DNA of 64,000 bases from Bryopsis sp. KO-2023. Its lineage: Eukaryota > Chlorophyta > Ulvophyceae > Bryopsidales > Bryopsidaceae. The notes under the pieces were generated by a model. The model was not told where the DNA came from. It did not search any database and was given only the letters and a program-made list of their open reading frames with translations. The DNA lies in assembly GCA_030272585.1 (NCBI GenBank), contig BSYQ01000003.1, positions 868,001-932,000 on the forward strand. The letters run 5' to 3'. A program made the translations under genes and the position numbers. Shown one piece after another: positions 1 through 12,537 of the stretch (position 1 is its first letter; each line of letters starts with the position of its first letter).

Positions 1-1617
1 AATCCCCACCTCTTGGACTGAACCAGCAGACGTGAGGTACAGCATGTTTTGGCAAAAGAATTATCTTACTTTGTCCGTGGAAATTGATCTCAAAGAAAGA
101 AGGGCAACCCTTTACCCTGGATATGGTTCGTTTCAAATCTTTTAATTTTTTTATTGTTATTTTTCTTTTGTCTTTTGGGGGGGGAGGGGCCAAGCACCCA
201 TAATATTTTCAGAAATATATATATTTTTATCGGCTGGGCAAATTGAATGCTGTAGTCCCAAAATATCTGACTCTAAAAATTATGTACTGCTTTTTTTTGC
301 ACCAAGTGTTTTTGCCTTTTTTTCAGGTCCAAGGTCAGTGCCATTGTGGCGAGACAGCACAAAATGCTACAGGAAAGGGTGGAGAAAATTCAATCCAAAC
401 CAGGACACATATTGAGGAAGAGGGCAAAGGCAGCTGCTTTGAGCCAGTCTGGAAAAGTGGATGCATTCATCAAGAGAATATTTGCCAGACAAGATTCCGT
501 TTTCCTGGAAAAGCTCAAGAACAGGGTCGCTGAGAAGCAAGGCGCTTTGGTGACTAGGATTGAAATGATCATGGAAAAGCACAGGAAGAAAATGTACGAC
601 CTGTTGGAAACGACGCTCGATGAGAATTTCAACACGCTTTGCAGGAGGCTGAATGCTCTGGATGGCAAATCGGACACGCAAATTCCGGGTGTGGTCGAAA
701 GGGTGCTCCTATGTCTGACTGGCAGGATCATCAGTCAAGTTTTGGCTCTCAGATCGCAGCAGAGGGAGTTCTTGTTGGAAAAGCTGAAAAGGAGGACTGG
801 GGATAAATCATCGGTGTCGAAATTGACCGCCAAAATGTTTGCAATGCATAAGGAGACGGCGCTTTCTCGAATTCAGGGTTTCCGGGCAGGTCAGGTCAAT
901 TTCTTGGTTGGGCGATTGAGGACCATCCAGGCAAAAAAGAGGAGTCGATCGGTGGAATCAGTTAGAACGGCCATAGTCCGCCGCCATGAGGCGATGGCAC
1001 AGAGGGTCTCCGAGGTTTTGGGAAAACGGAGCAGACTGGAGCTTCCCTGTGCCATTTCTGGTGTCATTGATACGAAATGCAACAAGCTGAAGGTCCGGAT
1101 GACCAGAGGCAGCGAATTCTGCTTTGACAACATGTCGGCGAGGTGTGAAAGAGTGACCTCTCGTCAAGAACCCAAAATCGTTGATACGATCCACAAAGTG
1201 ATGGAGAGGCGAACTGAAAAACTGGTGCAGAGGGCACTGCTCGTCACAGGGGAGCCGTCAATGGAGGCGGACGATTTGGCCTTGGAAAAAAGAACGGATG
1301 TGGGGAAAAGGGTGCTGGAGAAAGGCAGCGTGTTGAACCGTCGAATGCGCAGGATTGCCAGGGGGAAAGGGTGTGATGCCGATGTGCTGGCCTTAGCATG
1401 GTTGAGGGTCCAAGAGGGGGATGTGTTTGTTGTGAATCGGGTTTCTGGGACGAAAGGGGTGTTGAGGGCTGGCGAAGCCAACCATCTGAAGATATCGGAG
1501 GACGAATTGGCGAGGTTCACGAAAGCATTGAATGAGTTTCGAAAGGCCCCAGACGATTCGTCGGAATGGGTAGAGGTGCAAAAGGAGGATGACTGGGAAG
1601 TCGTGAGCATTGATTGA
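1..1617 (+). CDS. Basic alpha-helical repeat protein, 3' part (5' end outside window)
   Basis: I do not recognise this protein. The last exon runs 327-1617, opening after a T-rich acceptor at 325-326 and ending with TGA. A short upstream exon (1-36, donor GTACAG at 37) joins in phase but is tentative. There is no ATG near the exon start, so the N-terminus lies upstream of the window. The visible ~430 residues are rich in Arg, Lys, Glu and Leu and predicted almost wholly helical. They carry about seven degenerate copies of a ~30-residue unit, roughly V-x2-I-x3-(M/I)-x2-(R/K)-(H/Q/R)-x3-(L/M/F)-x2-R-(V/L), for example starting at VSAIVARQH, VTRIEMIMEKH, VESVRTAIVRRH and VDTIHKVMERR. The last ~60 residues are less basic and end in an acidic tail with a Trp. 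Structural, nucleic-acid-binding or cytoskeletal roles are possible, but nothing decides between them. Confidence 0.7.
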
Positions 1618-2288
1618 ATATTAGAGGGGGTTCCGTCATTGTGCTTGACGTTTTTGCGAAGTATTGTTCTATTATGGTGGGGGGGGGGTACGTATTCTGA
1701 TGGGGTGCAGTATGCTAGTTTATATGATTTTTTTGTCAGGAATTTTCCAGCGCAAGTTGTTTCCAGTGGACTCAAGTGTTGTGGGCTAGGGGCCCTACTC
1801 CACAGCGCTAGGAGGGGGGGTTTGAGGTGATTTGTTTGTTGTATTATCTGTTGAAAGTCAAGCACGGCGGCGTATTTTTGTGTGGATTTAAGATTCTTGA
1901 ACGTTACGATTGTTTTGGTGGACTATAGTATTGGTGGTGGAAGTGTCGGGAGGATGGTGCGATTTGTTTCAAGGAAAGGGTGGTAACTGGGGGAAAAAAA
2001 CATCCTCCCCACTCCCACTTTCCCAGGTAAATTTAATGCAGAGTTGTGTGCACAGCGAAAACGACCCTTCCCAAACGCCATTTTCCAACCCATCTGTTTC
2101 CCAACACCAATTTGTTTCACAAGCCAATTTGAGCAATCCTTCTTGTTCTGTCAGACCGACATGCATTAGATTCCGACTGCCATGGCCTGCCGAGATCCGT
2201 CAACCTTCAATGCTGTTCGACGCAGAGGTGTTTCTGGCGTTCGTGTTGGATCGCGCATCTTTTTCTGTCCACTCCGTTTTCACGTATC
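1618..2288. other. Intergenic region between two tandem + genes
   Basis: This stretch holds the 3' flank of the helical-repeat gene and the 5' flank of the tRNA-binding-domain gene. It has a G run near 1678-1687. I see no convincing TATA box and no further coding region; the overlapping short open frames look like chance. Confidence 0.5.
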
Positions 2289-3029
2289 ATGGCGTCGGTG
2301 GTCTGTTCTAGTCGCTGCCCCGCCGCCGGTCGCCGCCATAGTTTTCCGACGGCGCGCCTTCACGCGTCAAAGGTACCGACGATCTTGTCACGGTCCGCAC
2401 GTTCTTCCCTCCACACCAAGGCGGGAAGGCAACCGATTAGAAACGCCCTGGTGGCATGCACAGCAAGCGAAGCAGCCACCGAAACCAAAGAAGAGAACAC
2501 TGAAACCAAAGAAGAGAAGCCTTTACCTCCGATTTCCGTGTTGGACATTCGAGTCGGCCAGATAAAGGACGTCAAACTGCACCCAGACGCTGACACTCTG
2601 TACGTCGAATCCATCGACGTCGGAGAGGAGGAGCCGAGAACGATCGTCAGCGGCTTGGTAAACCACGTCCCAATAGAAGAGATGCAAGACAGGAAGGTCT
2701 TGGTCCTGTGCAATCTGAAAGCTTCGAAAATGAGGGGCATAACATCCAGCGGGATGGTGATGTGCGCTTCTGAGAAGGGGGATGGGGTGGTGGAGTTGCT
2801 GGAACCCCCAGAAACGGCAGAAGTGGGCGAAAGGGTATTTTTTGGGGAGGACAGCGAACAGGGGCCAGCAGAAACTCCAAATCGGATCAAAAAGAAGAAA
2901 ATGTGGGTTTCTCTGCAACCCTTGTTGAAGACCAGGGATGACAGGGTTGCAGCTTTCGATGGAACGGCCATGAACACAGCAGCTGGGCCAGTCATGGCAA
3001 AGACATTGGCAGCTTCACCGATTTCTTAA
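2289..3029 (+). CDS. tRNA-binding-domain (EMAP II/Arc1p/MetRS C-terminal-like) protein, probably organelle-targeted
   Basis: Intronless 246-residue protein starting at an ATG in a GC-rich 5' context. Residues 1 to ~55 are rich in Ser, Arg and Ala with almost no acidic residues, as in chloroplast (or mitochondrial) transit peptides. A charged linker follows with two copies of TETKEE. From about residue 82 comes a tRNA-binding OB-fold: VLDIRVGQIKDVKLHPDADTLY, then the EEPRTIVSGLVNHVP and LKASKMRGITSSGM blocks typical of the EMAP II, Arc1p and MetRS C-terminal family. The C-terminus ends with the usual KKKMWVSLQPLLKT segment. Such domains bind tRNA non-specifically and deliver it to aminoacyl-tRNA synthetases. 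No synthetase catalytic domain is present, so this is a stand-alone cofactor. The domain is certain; plastid location is inferred. Confidence 0.93.
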   Translation: MASVVCSSRCPAAGRRHSFPTARLHASKVPTILSRSARSSLHTKAGRQPIRNALVACTASEAATETKEENTETKEEKPLPPISVLDIRVGQIKDVKLHPDADTLYVESIDVGEEEPRTIVSGLVNHVPIEEMQDRKVLVLCNLKASKMRGITSSGMVMCASEKGDGVVELLEPPETAEVGERVFFGEDSEQGPAETPNRIKKKKMWVSLQPLLKTRDDRVAAFDGTAMNTAAGPVMAKTLAASPIS

Positions 3030-6000
3030 TTTTTGCCACTTTATACCAACATTCTCGCTAATTTCCCCACAGATTTTCCTTAATTATCATCCATCTGGTT
3101 CATTTTTTTTTCCTCCCGAGGGGTTCTTTGGTGGTGGTTTTACTTGGGATTTTGAGGGACATTTTTGTCGATTTGTTTTTGCTGGAATGGCGGCCGGTGG
3201 CTTGCCTGTAATAATTAAACTTGTGGCGTTCTTGGTAATGTTGCATACCAAAATGACGTGTTTGTCGTTTCCCAAATACATATAATATGGTATGTATGTG
3301 GGGTGCATGGATGAATGTGAGGATCCAACATCACAAACTCTCAGGGAAAAGATTTGACCAGTTTTAAAGTGAGGTGTTCCAGAGTTTCTTCTCGACAATC
3401 GAATCATGACCTTTCTTTCAAGGTGTTCTTATGCAGACATTTTATCCATGAGCCAGACCAACATCCAGTCAACCATTAATATAAAATGGGCACATTGACA
3501 CTAGATATACTCTGTTTGCAGCAGAGTGAAGAAAGTGTGACCAACTCCAGAAATGAAGCTTTGCAGTCAAATCACACCACCACATTAAATCACACAGCAC
3601 AAGCATAAACCTCGACCTTGCATCTTTCCATGTGCTGTCAGGAGCGGTACCCATCAGCAACGGCGTTTTTTGTCAGAAACTTGATCCTGGAACAAGGATT
3701 CTGCACTCAACAGTGTCAACTCGACAAAAGAAAATACATTAAGATTGGTTGAAAGTACCTTATATAATTTGCAAAGAAAACGACCCTTTCATTTGAGACA
3801 TAGATTAATTGGAAGATGTTCCAGCCCTGGACAATAAGGAAAGAACTTTTTCAGGGGTATCATCTCCTTGGATATTTGGTTTGATGCCATTTCTGATTTC
3901 CCTTTTTCTCCAAAAAAACAAAGTGAAAAATGGAACAGTAAAGTGAAAACAGATGATGAAAATAATATGGGTGCCCCCCTCCCCAAGCGAGATTTTTTTT
4001 GTCTGACATATAACGGAAGCCCCGTCATCGGTTACATGTACCCCATTTTTCCCCAAATGAAAAAAACGGAAGAACAAGACAATTAAACAAACACCTATAT
4101 TTTTGTTTTCTTTTCTCAGTTTTTTTTCCCTTTCTTTCTCACTCTTTTTTTTAATGATCAATAACACCCCTTCTATCCGTATCTAAGCAACGATCGTTCT
4201 ATTTCTTTTTTCTTTTTTTTTAATCCCCCTTTTGTAAACTTCCCCCCAAAACCCCGGGAAAAATATAAACAAAGAGTGTGTTAAAAAAAAAATACCCTTT
4301 TGTTTTTCCACCGCCTTCCCTTTTCGAGAGGAATCCTTGTGCGAAAAAAAGAAAAGGAATAAATTAAGGAAGAAAACGACAATAAGAAAACACCAGAACC
4401 ACTCATACTCCAAACTCCACAATTTTCTTTCCAACTTTTTTTTTTCTCTCGACCAAATTTTTCCCCCCTCCTCCTCACATTCTGTATATGTGTGCAGAAA
4501 TATTCCGTAAAATCCTCTGAAACTCTTTTTTTCCAGCAAAAAATTCAACTGACCACCCATTTCAAACCAAAGCGGTAATATTCCGTGAAAACCTCTGAAA
4601 ATCTTTTTCCAGAAAAATAAAACAAACCACCAAGAAACTCGAAACAGATTCCCTCAATCCGAGGATACGGAATATTTCCAAATATAAACATTTGCGCACA
4701 AAACAAATGCATCCATCCTTTCATTAGGCGGATGCTTGGCGCTGCCAAGAAAACCACACACACACACATAAATACCTCCCCAAGGAAAAAATAAACAAAA
4801 GGCTACCATTTCGGTAAGCCCTTTTCTTTTCCCTTTTCAATTTTCATTTTCCCCTTTTCCCCGCACATCACCCCAATCACTCAGCAATTGGGCATTTCCT
4901 CGAAAACAAATTTTTTCCAGTCCAGGGGGGGAAAAATGAACGATAACAGATAGAGAAAAAAAACTCGCCACAGACGATATGCATTCAGACATCAAATCCG
5001 AAAAAACAAAAGAGGTTTGATTTTTATCTTTTTTTTTTCCTAGTGAAAGATTCCTTCAGGGATAATTGCTCCTTTTCCTTTCTTTTTTGGTGCTTTTCCC
5101 TGTCATGTAATAATTCTATGAACACCACTTCTGATCAACTACCACCTCACATTTTAATCACTCTTTTTTTTTTCTTTTTTCGGATGGTGCTCCTGCTTTC
5201 CTCCCTGTTTCCTTTCCTTTCAGAATTCCTTCCACCATCCAACAAAGTTATCCTCCACAATCTTCGGACCGAAAAAGACAATAGAGGTTTTTTTTTCAAA
5301 CATCAATATAATTGTGGTCCAGAGTGCGTTTTTTCCCCATCTGAATTTCCCCCCTTCCCCCCCCCCCTGCATCTTTTTTTTCTTTAAACCATCCGCCAGG
5401 GAGATCGAAAAAAAAAAACAGAAAAAAAATGACTGACTAAATTCTTTTCTTTTTTCTCGATTTTGTCTCTCCCATGTTTTTTTTTTTTTTTTGTAAATTT
5501 CATCCCCTAAAAAATTCAAATGCGAAGGGTGGGAAAAAAAAAGACGCAAAAAAAGAATCATGCGTTTCATCTGTCAACTCGATTCCCAAAAACCATCCAA
5601 AAGAATAGTACAATATTCCACCCAATTCCCAAAACCGTGTGGCAAAACAGCTCTTTTTTTGTTAATTCTCCTTAAAATTTTTTAAGAAGCTCAAACACGC
5701 ACACACACACATAATACCCCATCCTTTTTCAATTTCTTCCACCCCCAATATCTTCTCATTTCCCTCATATAAGCACGTTTTGAATTTTAATATATCTTTT
5801 CCATTTTTCCCTTTCTCCCTGAAGTCAAGGGATGAACAGAAATAAGAAAAGGTTTTGGGGGGGAAGGAAGGGTAGAGGGGGGGGGAGGGAAAATCAATCG
5901 ATCAATAAAGAAAAAAAACAAAACGAAAGAAAACACGATTCGATGTTGAATTGATTGTGTTTTTCTTTCTCTCTTCTACCTTCCCCACTTTTTTTTTGTA

Positions 6001-6205
6001 AATTTTTTGTAATTTTTGTTTTTTTTGCAAATGTATTTTTTTTCTTTTCCCCATCCTTTTCTTTTCCCTGATTCTCTTTTTGCGATTTCGAAAAGGTCGA
6101 TGGATAGAATTTTCCCCCCGAAATGTTCATCATATCCAAGATTTAAAAAAGAAAAAAAAAATGAATCAAAAGGCAGTGATGTAAAAAAGAGCATGGAAAG
6201 AGATA
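3030..6205. other. Convergent intergenic region, homopolymer-rich
   Basis: About 3.2 kb between the 3' ends of the tRNA-binding-domain gene (+) and EXECUTER (-). From ~4.0 kb it is dominated by poly-T, poly-A and C/T tracts. It includes a CA microsatellite near 4752-4766 and another near 5698-5711. The short open frames here encode only Lys/Phe/Ser-rich low-complexity peptides. TGTAA near 3208, about 180 bases past the stop, resembles green-algal polyadenylation signals but is weak evidence. I see no gene, RNA or mobile element. Confidence 0.6.
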
Positions 6206-9200
6206 TCATGAAGTCAGGTTGAGTCTTTGCAGCAATATGAGAAATCGCCGGGCACCGGGGACGGCCCAAACGAAACCCAATTCAGCTCCTCCGGTTAGCA
6301 TTGATCCCCCGGTCCTGCTGAATTGAAGGAATTCACCGTTTACCCACCGGGGGTCGCTGAAACCAACATCCGCCACTCGGCCCTCACCAGGGAATCGAGC
6401 AATGATGCCCAATTCCTCGGGGTACTTCTCTCGGCTGTCCAGCCTGTGTTTTCTACCCACGTTTACCCTGTTCCAGCAAAAATAAAAGGACAGACAAAAA
6501 TAACAGTGAGACTCTGATCATTTTATTTGTCATATCATTTCTGAACCACTTTCACAATTGTTCGATTTCATCCCTTGCAGAAAAACAATGCACAGCAAAA
6601 GGTCCCAGTGGAAGTGCTATCATATGGAATTTCCCCTTCAAGAAAATCATATATGATGCGAAACAAAAAAATCAACAACAATAAAAGTATAAATCCCTGA
6701 CCATTTGACATGTTGAACAAATTGAAAAAATATATTTTTTTTTCCAGATTGGAGGTTCACCATTGACTTGTCAAGATTCATCTGCATATTCGGTAGGTTT
6801 TGAAACAAACAGATGGATCTAACTCACCGGAAGGAAACCTCTCCGGCAGGGACGTTTGGGTCTCCAGTCAATTTCAGCCCCTCCACCATATCAACATCCT
6901 CCCCACACCGTGTCCGTCTGACCAGCAGAAGTTCTGGTCCGTGGGGTCCAAAAGCACCCAGGTAGAGGCCCGAGAAAGGATCCGTTGGGGGGTGGTCGAT
7001 GGGAATCCGAGTGAACCTGGACAGGCGAAACAAAAAAACACCAACTTACACACATGCAAGAAGTAAAAAAAAATTATATGCGACTGACTGGGTCAATATC
7101 TGTTGTTGGCACAGAGAAAAATGAACTCACCGGACTTCGTTTTCAAAACCGAAATCTTGGCGCATGTTGAGCGCCAGCAGTTCGGCGATTTTTGAATACG
7201 TGTCCTCGGTGTATTCCCCGTGCATCATGCCCACTAGCAAGTCCACGAGCTCTTGCCGATCGATGGTCACTTTTTCGGCCTTTCCTCCAAGCTGTGGATC
7301 AAACAAATGCACACATCACATTAGGAAAAAGCATAATCAGTCAAATTGTTCACACCACATCAAAACAGGTGCATCGCTCCATAAAACCCAAGCGAAAACT
7401 GGACCCAAGCACCCGTTGTCTACTTTCAACAAGTGGAAGTTGCATGTCACTGATCCATTAAATCCAATCTGCCCTTCTTGGTCTTTTCTCTGTTTTCAAT
7501 CCTTTCTCAAGTAATGCAAAAAACAGAAATTGCTGTGTCAGGACTTCATCAAGACTCCCAGTTACCTGCTTGGACCCGACCGTTCTCGCGACTGCCTGGA
7601 GCGCCTCCACTGAGCTCGCACCAGTCTGGGACATGGCGGCTCTTTCTTCCAGATTGCCGATGATGTTCAAAGGCAAATCCTGAGAAACACAGCAAGGCAA
7701 ATCAACAACGTCAAGCTCGGATTGTGAACCACCTTCCAAAGTAAAAAAAGCCATCAGAGATGTTCATACCAGGCAAACCACTGCAAATTGAAAAGAGAAG
7801 AAGTCAATAGACATGTTCCATACAAGACGAATCACTGCAAATTATTGCTCACCGAGTCGCTGGGACCAGCCTCGGACAAATCCGAGGTGATCGATCGGCC
7901 CCACGGCTCAGGGACGACGCTCTGCGGACCGGGATCCTCATGGACGTTGAGGTAGAAGTGGTCCCGGTCCAGCCACTTCAGGTCAGCCTGTACCCTGTAC
8001 AAGGCTTCGTCGGGCGTGATGTCCCCGATTTCCTCCTCCTCCCCCTCATCGTCGCTCGACTCCTCGATCTCCCAGTAGGAGGCCTCCGAATCCTCGTCGA
8101 AATCGTCGAAGTTAGAGGAGGAGAAGGGCTGGGTGGGCAACGACGCCGGGCCCTCCTCGTAGCGGACCTCGACGTCCTCCTCGTCCATGGCGCCCTCCTT
8201 GTCGTCCGGGCTCTTGAACGTGACCGTCATTTTGGTCACGTTCCCGTTGGCGTCCTTCTCGCTGGCAACCATGACCTGACGACCGATTTCAGGCAGGTTC
8301 AAGGAGCCGTCGGGGTTCTCGGTCGCTGCTCGGATCTGGGCCACCACCACAAGGCATTTTGCATCCATTCAGCAAGCATCATCATGCAGAACAACAGTCC
8401 ACCTCTTATCATGACTGGGAATTGCGGCAGACGAGTGTCCATACTCCGATCAATTGAGGATAATGTATCGATGGAGGTGATGCCTCCTTGCGTTCCCACC
8501 TTCAGTGCACAGGCCTGGTGCTCCAAAGTCCCCTCCGCGTTGGCCCGCAGGTAGACCTCCATTGCCGTCCGCCCCATTTCCCTTAGGTTTTCGCTGGGGG
8601 TTCGGCCTCTGGACGTCATCTCATCATCGTCCGTCCACCCATGGGCCTCCGCGATGTCCTTGGTGGAGTAGACCCGTGCAACATACCGGGAGTAGTCCGA
8701 CCGGATGTGCACCATTTGACCACAGGGGTCGTCCAACCCCCGGGCCACCCACCAACCCTCCAGGGCTGAATGCCCTTCGTCCCGGAGCCTGGCCGCGTCC
8801 GCATAGCGCTCCTGGTTGATCGCGGCAGCCAGGTCCTACAGTAAAACCAACCCAAGATCACTCCACATCATAATTGGGGGGAGCTCATCCCAGCTGGGAG
8901 TTTCGATTGCCATGAATTCGACCCCACCAAGTGCATTGCTAAAAGCTACTCTTGAAGCATCAAATCCATTTATTTGGTAACCAAACCCAATGAGCAGCGA
9001 TCAGGCCAAGTCAAAATATAAAAAGCAAAGGAATGCGTTCAGCGTTCATACCTGGTTCAAGCTGCTGAGGGTGTCGTCGCTACCGACAGCGCTCAGCTCG
9101 TTTCGGATTCGAGAGGCAGTCTCGAAATCCTGCACTCTCACAGCCTGCTCGAGTTCTCTCTTCATGGCACTCTCGAACAGGCCATCCTCATACGCATCGC

Positions 9201-10275
9201 GCATGTAGTACAGCCAATCGGCCCACTTGGGGTCGATGGCCTTGCCCTCAACGCCGGGAGAAAGCACATTGAGTGCTCCCTGAAAAAGAAACCACCATCC
9301 CACATGCATTCATTCAGCGTCGATGATTTTCAACAGATTTCTCTCAGACATTTGCATGTGCATGCCGATTTCATGAAGTGCATGATGTGCCAGTATAAGA
9401 GATGCATCTCCACACATCATGAATCGAGATGTGTTATGCATGTCGATGTACATGCATTTATTTTCTATGGATGCATCAACATTCACATCACCACTGCAAG
9501 TAAGCAACAACAGCAATCTTAACCCCAACTATGGACACACATAGCCTCAAATTTTATGAGTATTTATTCAATTCATTAAGAAATCTTAATAAAAAAGGGT
9601 TTAGGAAAATATGCCACTAATCCCTTAACCATGAAGTGATTGTGACATGATTCAGAGCATCATACAATTCGAAAGGGTGCAAAATCAGGTGCAATCACAT
9701 GTTGATGCATGACAACAGGTGCAGCTCCTTTTCACCTGAACGTCTTCGGGGGTTGAGTTTAGGCAACGGACCTGAGTCCGTGCAGCTCTGGACCCCGCGA
9801 TAGCTCCGTTCGACCGCACTCCGACAAGAGGTCGCGGGTGGAGGAGTCCCGGGCGTAATGACCGCACTTGAGCCTGCACAACAACAAACTGCTTTCAATC
9901 CTTTTTCACGTGGGACTCCGAGTCAGACATGAACACGTGCGACTCGAAAAGGTTTCTGTTCTTTCAAGCCCCAACCGCCCGGAAATAAAAAGTCGCGGGT
10001 ACGACGGGATGTCGGGAACGTCGGTTGGTTCGCTTGCGCCAGAAATATAAACTGCAAAAGGGAGTCCAGAAAATGTGCGCTGCGCTCGGAGCCTACAGTC
10101 CACGACATCAGCGTCTAGACTGACCTTCCCGAGTTCTACGGGAAAATAGTGCTACGACAGCGCGAAAACCCTGGGCGCAAAATTTCACCGAAGAAACTAT
10201 GTCACGACCTCGGGCTCGAAAGGGGGGAGCGAAATATCGTCGAACGGTAAAAGAAGCACAGGTCCGATGAAACAT
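6206..10275 (-). CDS. EX1: EXECUTER-family chloroplast protein (UVR motifs plus EXECUTER C-terminal domain)
   Basis: Nine-exon model, 5' to 3': 10275-10125 (tentative), 9866-9736 (start tentative; CAG-ending acceptor at 9873 is the alternative), 9279-9052, 8835-8500, 8335-7853, 7679-7566, 7291-7131, 7016-6828, 6467-6206. About 684 residues, similar to land-plant EXECUTER1. The Arg/Ser-rich N-terminus looks like a transit peptide. Two UVR motifs follow in tandem (RVQDFETASRIRNEL and NQERYADAARLRDEG), then the GWWVARGLDDP block, a long acidic middle, and the diagnostic C-terminal blocks TDPFSGLYLGAFGPHGPEL, VKLTGDPNVPAG-like (here LKLTGDPNVPAGEVSFR), YPEELGIIARFPGEGRVAD and a final LILLQRLNL. 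EXECUTER proteins sit near thylakoid grana margins and relay singlet-oxygen signals to the nucleus. The first exon is the only uncertain part. Confidence 0.92.
9304..9480. repeat. Cluster of ATGCAT/GCATG palindromes in an EXECUTER intron
   Basis: Within the intron between exons 9736-9866 and 9052-9279, the hexamer ATGCAT and its overlapping relatives GCATG and CATGC recur about ten times in under 180 bases, mixed with ATGTGCA-like variants and partial inverted copies (GATGCATCTCC; CGAGATGTGTTATGCATG). The stretch is AT-balanced and not a simple tandem repeat. Confidence 0.6.
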
Positions 10276-12537
10276 GAAACACGGGACACTTCGCAACCAG
10301 CACCACCTAGGGAAGATGGCGCGGAAGCCGAGAGACGAGGCAGTTCAACAAAAAAGCAATAATTGGACTTCGGTGCCCAACTAAACAAACATAAGAACAG
10401 AAATTCAGAAGCAGATGAACCCAGAGGTCGCGCTGATAATAATAACACCGGCTTCTCTAGGTTTATCAACGCCTATCTGCTGATAAGAGGCTCAAAACAC
10501 CGATATTTTGACAACCCGTTGACAGTCGTTTGGAGAGGTGCAGAGAAACAAGCTATCTTCCAGGAAAACATACCTTTGGGCAGGTGGAGGGGAGTCCGCA
10601 AGAGGGACGAAAGCCGCCGATACGAACAGCCATCGTGTGCAGTGGTCCCACAGTGGCGCAGGAAACGTCCAAAACGGGTAAGCTGGGAGGTCGACTCGTC
10701 CAGACAAACAGCTGGGTATGCCTCAGCTCTCACAGGCTCAGCTGAGGATGCTTGCCCCGGATGCGAATTTGTGCTGGTGTCGTACCAGTTGGTCGTACGA
10801 TTTCCAACGCCTGGACGGCTTTCGGGTGAGAGCTGCAAGGGAAAGACCCAAGGAAAGACCCAAGGAAAATGGTATTGCTACCCTCCAAAGCGAGTTGGGG
10901 AAAAGCCCAAGCGTAGTGTTGACCCAACCGATTAATTCGGGTAAATAATGGCAACTGGTTGAATAATCAATGATCAATGATCTGCGGCCGATCAGCTGTT
11001 GGGGGACCACGTAGAGGGAGATCACAACAAGGTTTCTGTACATGCATACACATGCTTATGTTTCCCAACATGTTGAATCTATCTGCTTGGATGCATCCGG
11101 CCGAGTGTTGACATGGGCCCAGCTCTTTCGTTGGCTGCAGATACATTAGCTGAGGGGTTTGGAGTAGCTATTTGGCATTCGACTACGGGTCCCGGGAAAA
11201 CTCGGCACGTGTTCCGAGTTCGATAGCAGCCATTCAAACTTTGGGAGCGTGGTTGTGTGTGTTGATGTTGTGCATCTTTGTCCTTGCGAGAACAGCCCCT
11301 CCATCGAATCAAGACAATCGACTGTCTTGCTCGACGAGCGCAATTCAAAGCTCTCGCTGCTTTGGTCAAGACTCTGAAATTCGCGTTCGAAGAAAGGCTG
11401 AACGAAAACGTCAACACAAGCATGTACCTAAGTATTGGCCAGTTGAATCGTCTCTGAGGATCCAGCAGCAGCACACCCGCCTGCAGGCCAACAACTCCGC
11501 AGTGTGACTGTTAGACGTCACACAGCATTTTCCATTTGTGTTAAGACTTCAGCGCCAGTGAATATTTTTAGTGACAGTCAATTAGGTATTGTTACCAGCA
11601 TTCGTAACAGCCACCACTGAACACCAGAAATGTTGTTTGCTCAACACCAGTCACAAATTCCCGCGGCGCGCAAGAAACCTTGTCTACTCCGCTCTTTGTA
11701 AGCTGGTCACACGGGGCACATGGTCGTTTTGTACCGCATTTCACATTACCAGACAGGCACTGTCAATGCCGCATTGAGGAACCAGGGGCCTTGAGAACCC
11801 GTTCACGACGACGTGGTCCGAGAGGCACCGTGCGATGACCCCCGTCTGGAGATCCAGTGTGACCGTAGCGTTAGTAGACCAACTTGGATGGCGATGTACT
11901 ATGGTCTCCCTTTCTGCGCTAAGCCACCCATACTTTGCGTGGTTGACTGGGCTGTGGGACGTCAGAGCAGGAGGGAGTTAGAAGACAGAGAAGGTATGGA
12001 AATGAAGACCATTGGGTGTTCGTCCCTAGGCTAAAAGTTCGACGCACAGGCAATAGATCCAAACGGCCACCCCTTCAAGGAGCCAACAGAAACTCGGTAG
12101 CGATGCGAAGCATTAAGCGATATAGACAACGCGAACGCGTTTGTGCGGCTGCGTGTTAAGCTGACTTCGGCACTTTCTTTTTCTCCGCACAATTGTTTCC
12201 ACTAGGAGAACTGTACCAACTTTTCCTTTCTCGAATCATAGACTTGCTCAGTGTTGCTCACCCGATAGCGTCTCTGGAAGTCCGCAGTTCACCCTGAAAC
12301 CAGCGATAGGGACGCGAAGTTGAGTTTCGTGGAGCGAAAGAGTGACACCTGTTCTTCTCGCGCGAGGACAGCGAGCGGCGCGCGCCACGTGGTGTTGCGG
12401 CATGTGCCTGTTGCTGGCGTCGCGTAAAACTGACTATTTTTGCTTGCGTGCTCGTTGGTTTCCGTATTTAGGATATTGCTTCTGGCGACCGGCAGCTCAG
12501 GTGATCAGGCACCATTAGTGGAGGATACGTCAGGCCA
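10276..12537. other. Divergent 5' region between EXECUTER (-) and the next + gene
   Basis: About 2.3 kb of balanced base composition without the homopolymer runs seen elsewhere. It probably contains two promoters and 5' UTRs, perhaps with UTR introns: CAG just before 12532 could be a 5' UTR acceptor. An ATG-initiated frame at 10718-10948 and a longer overlapping frame at 10363-10935 are open but resemble nothing I know. A short tandem duplication lies at about 10843-10866 (AAAGACCCAAGG twice). No clear TATA box. Confidence 0.5.

Noticed and set aside
4183-6139. Several minus-strand open frames in the homopolymer-rich region
   Set aside because: They encode Lys/Phe-rich low-complexity peptides produced by poly-A/T tracts.
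10363-10948. Two overlapping open frames on + between EXECUTER and the next gene
   Set aside because: The longer one lacks an ATG start and its composition is unlike a protein. The ATG-initiated 76-residue frame matches nothing and has no splice partner in phase. They may be 5' UTR or chance.
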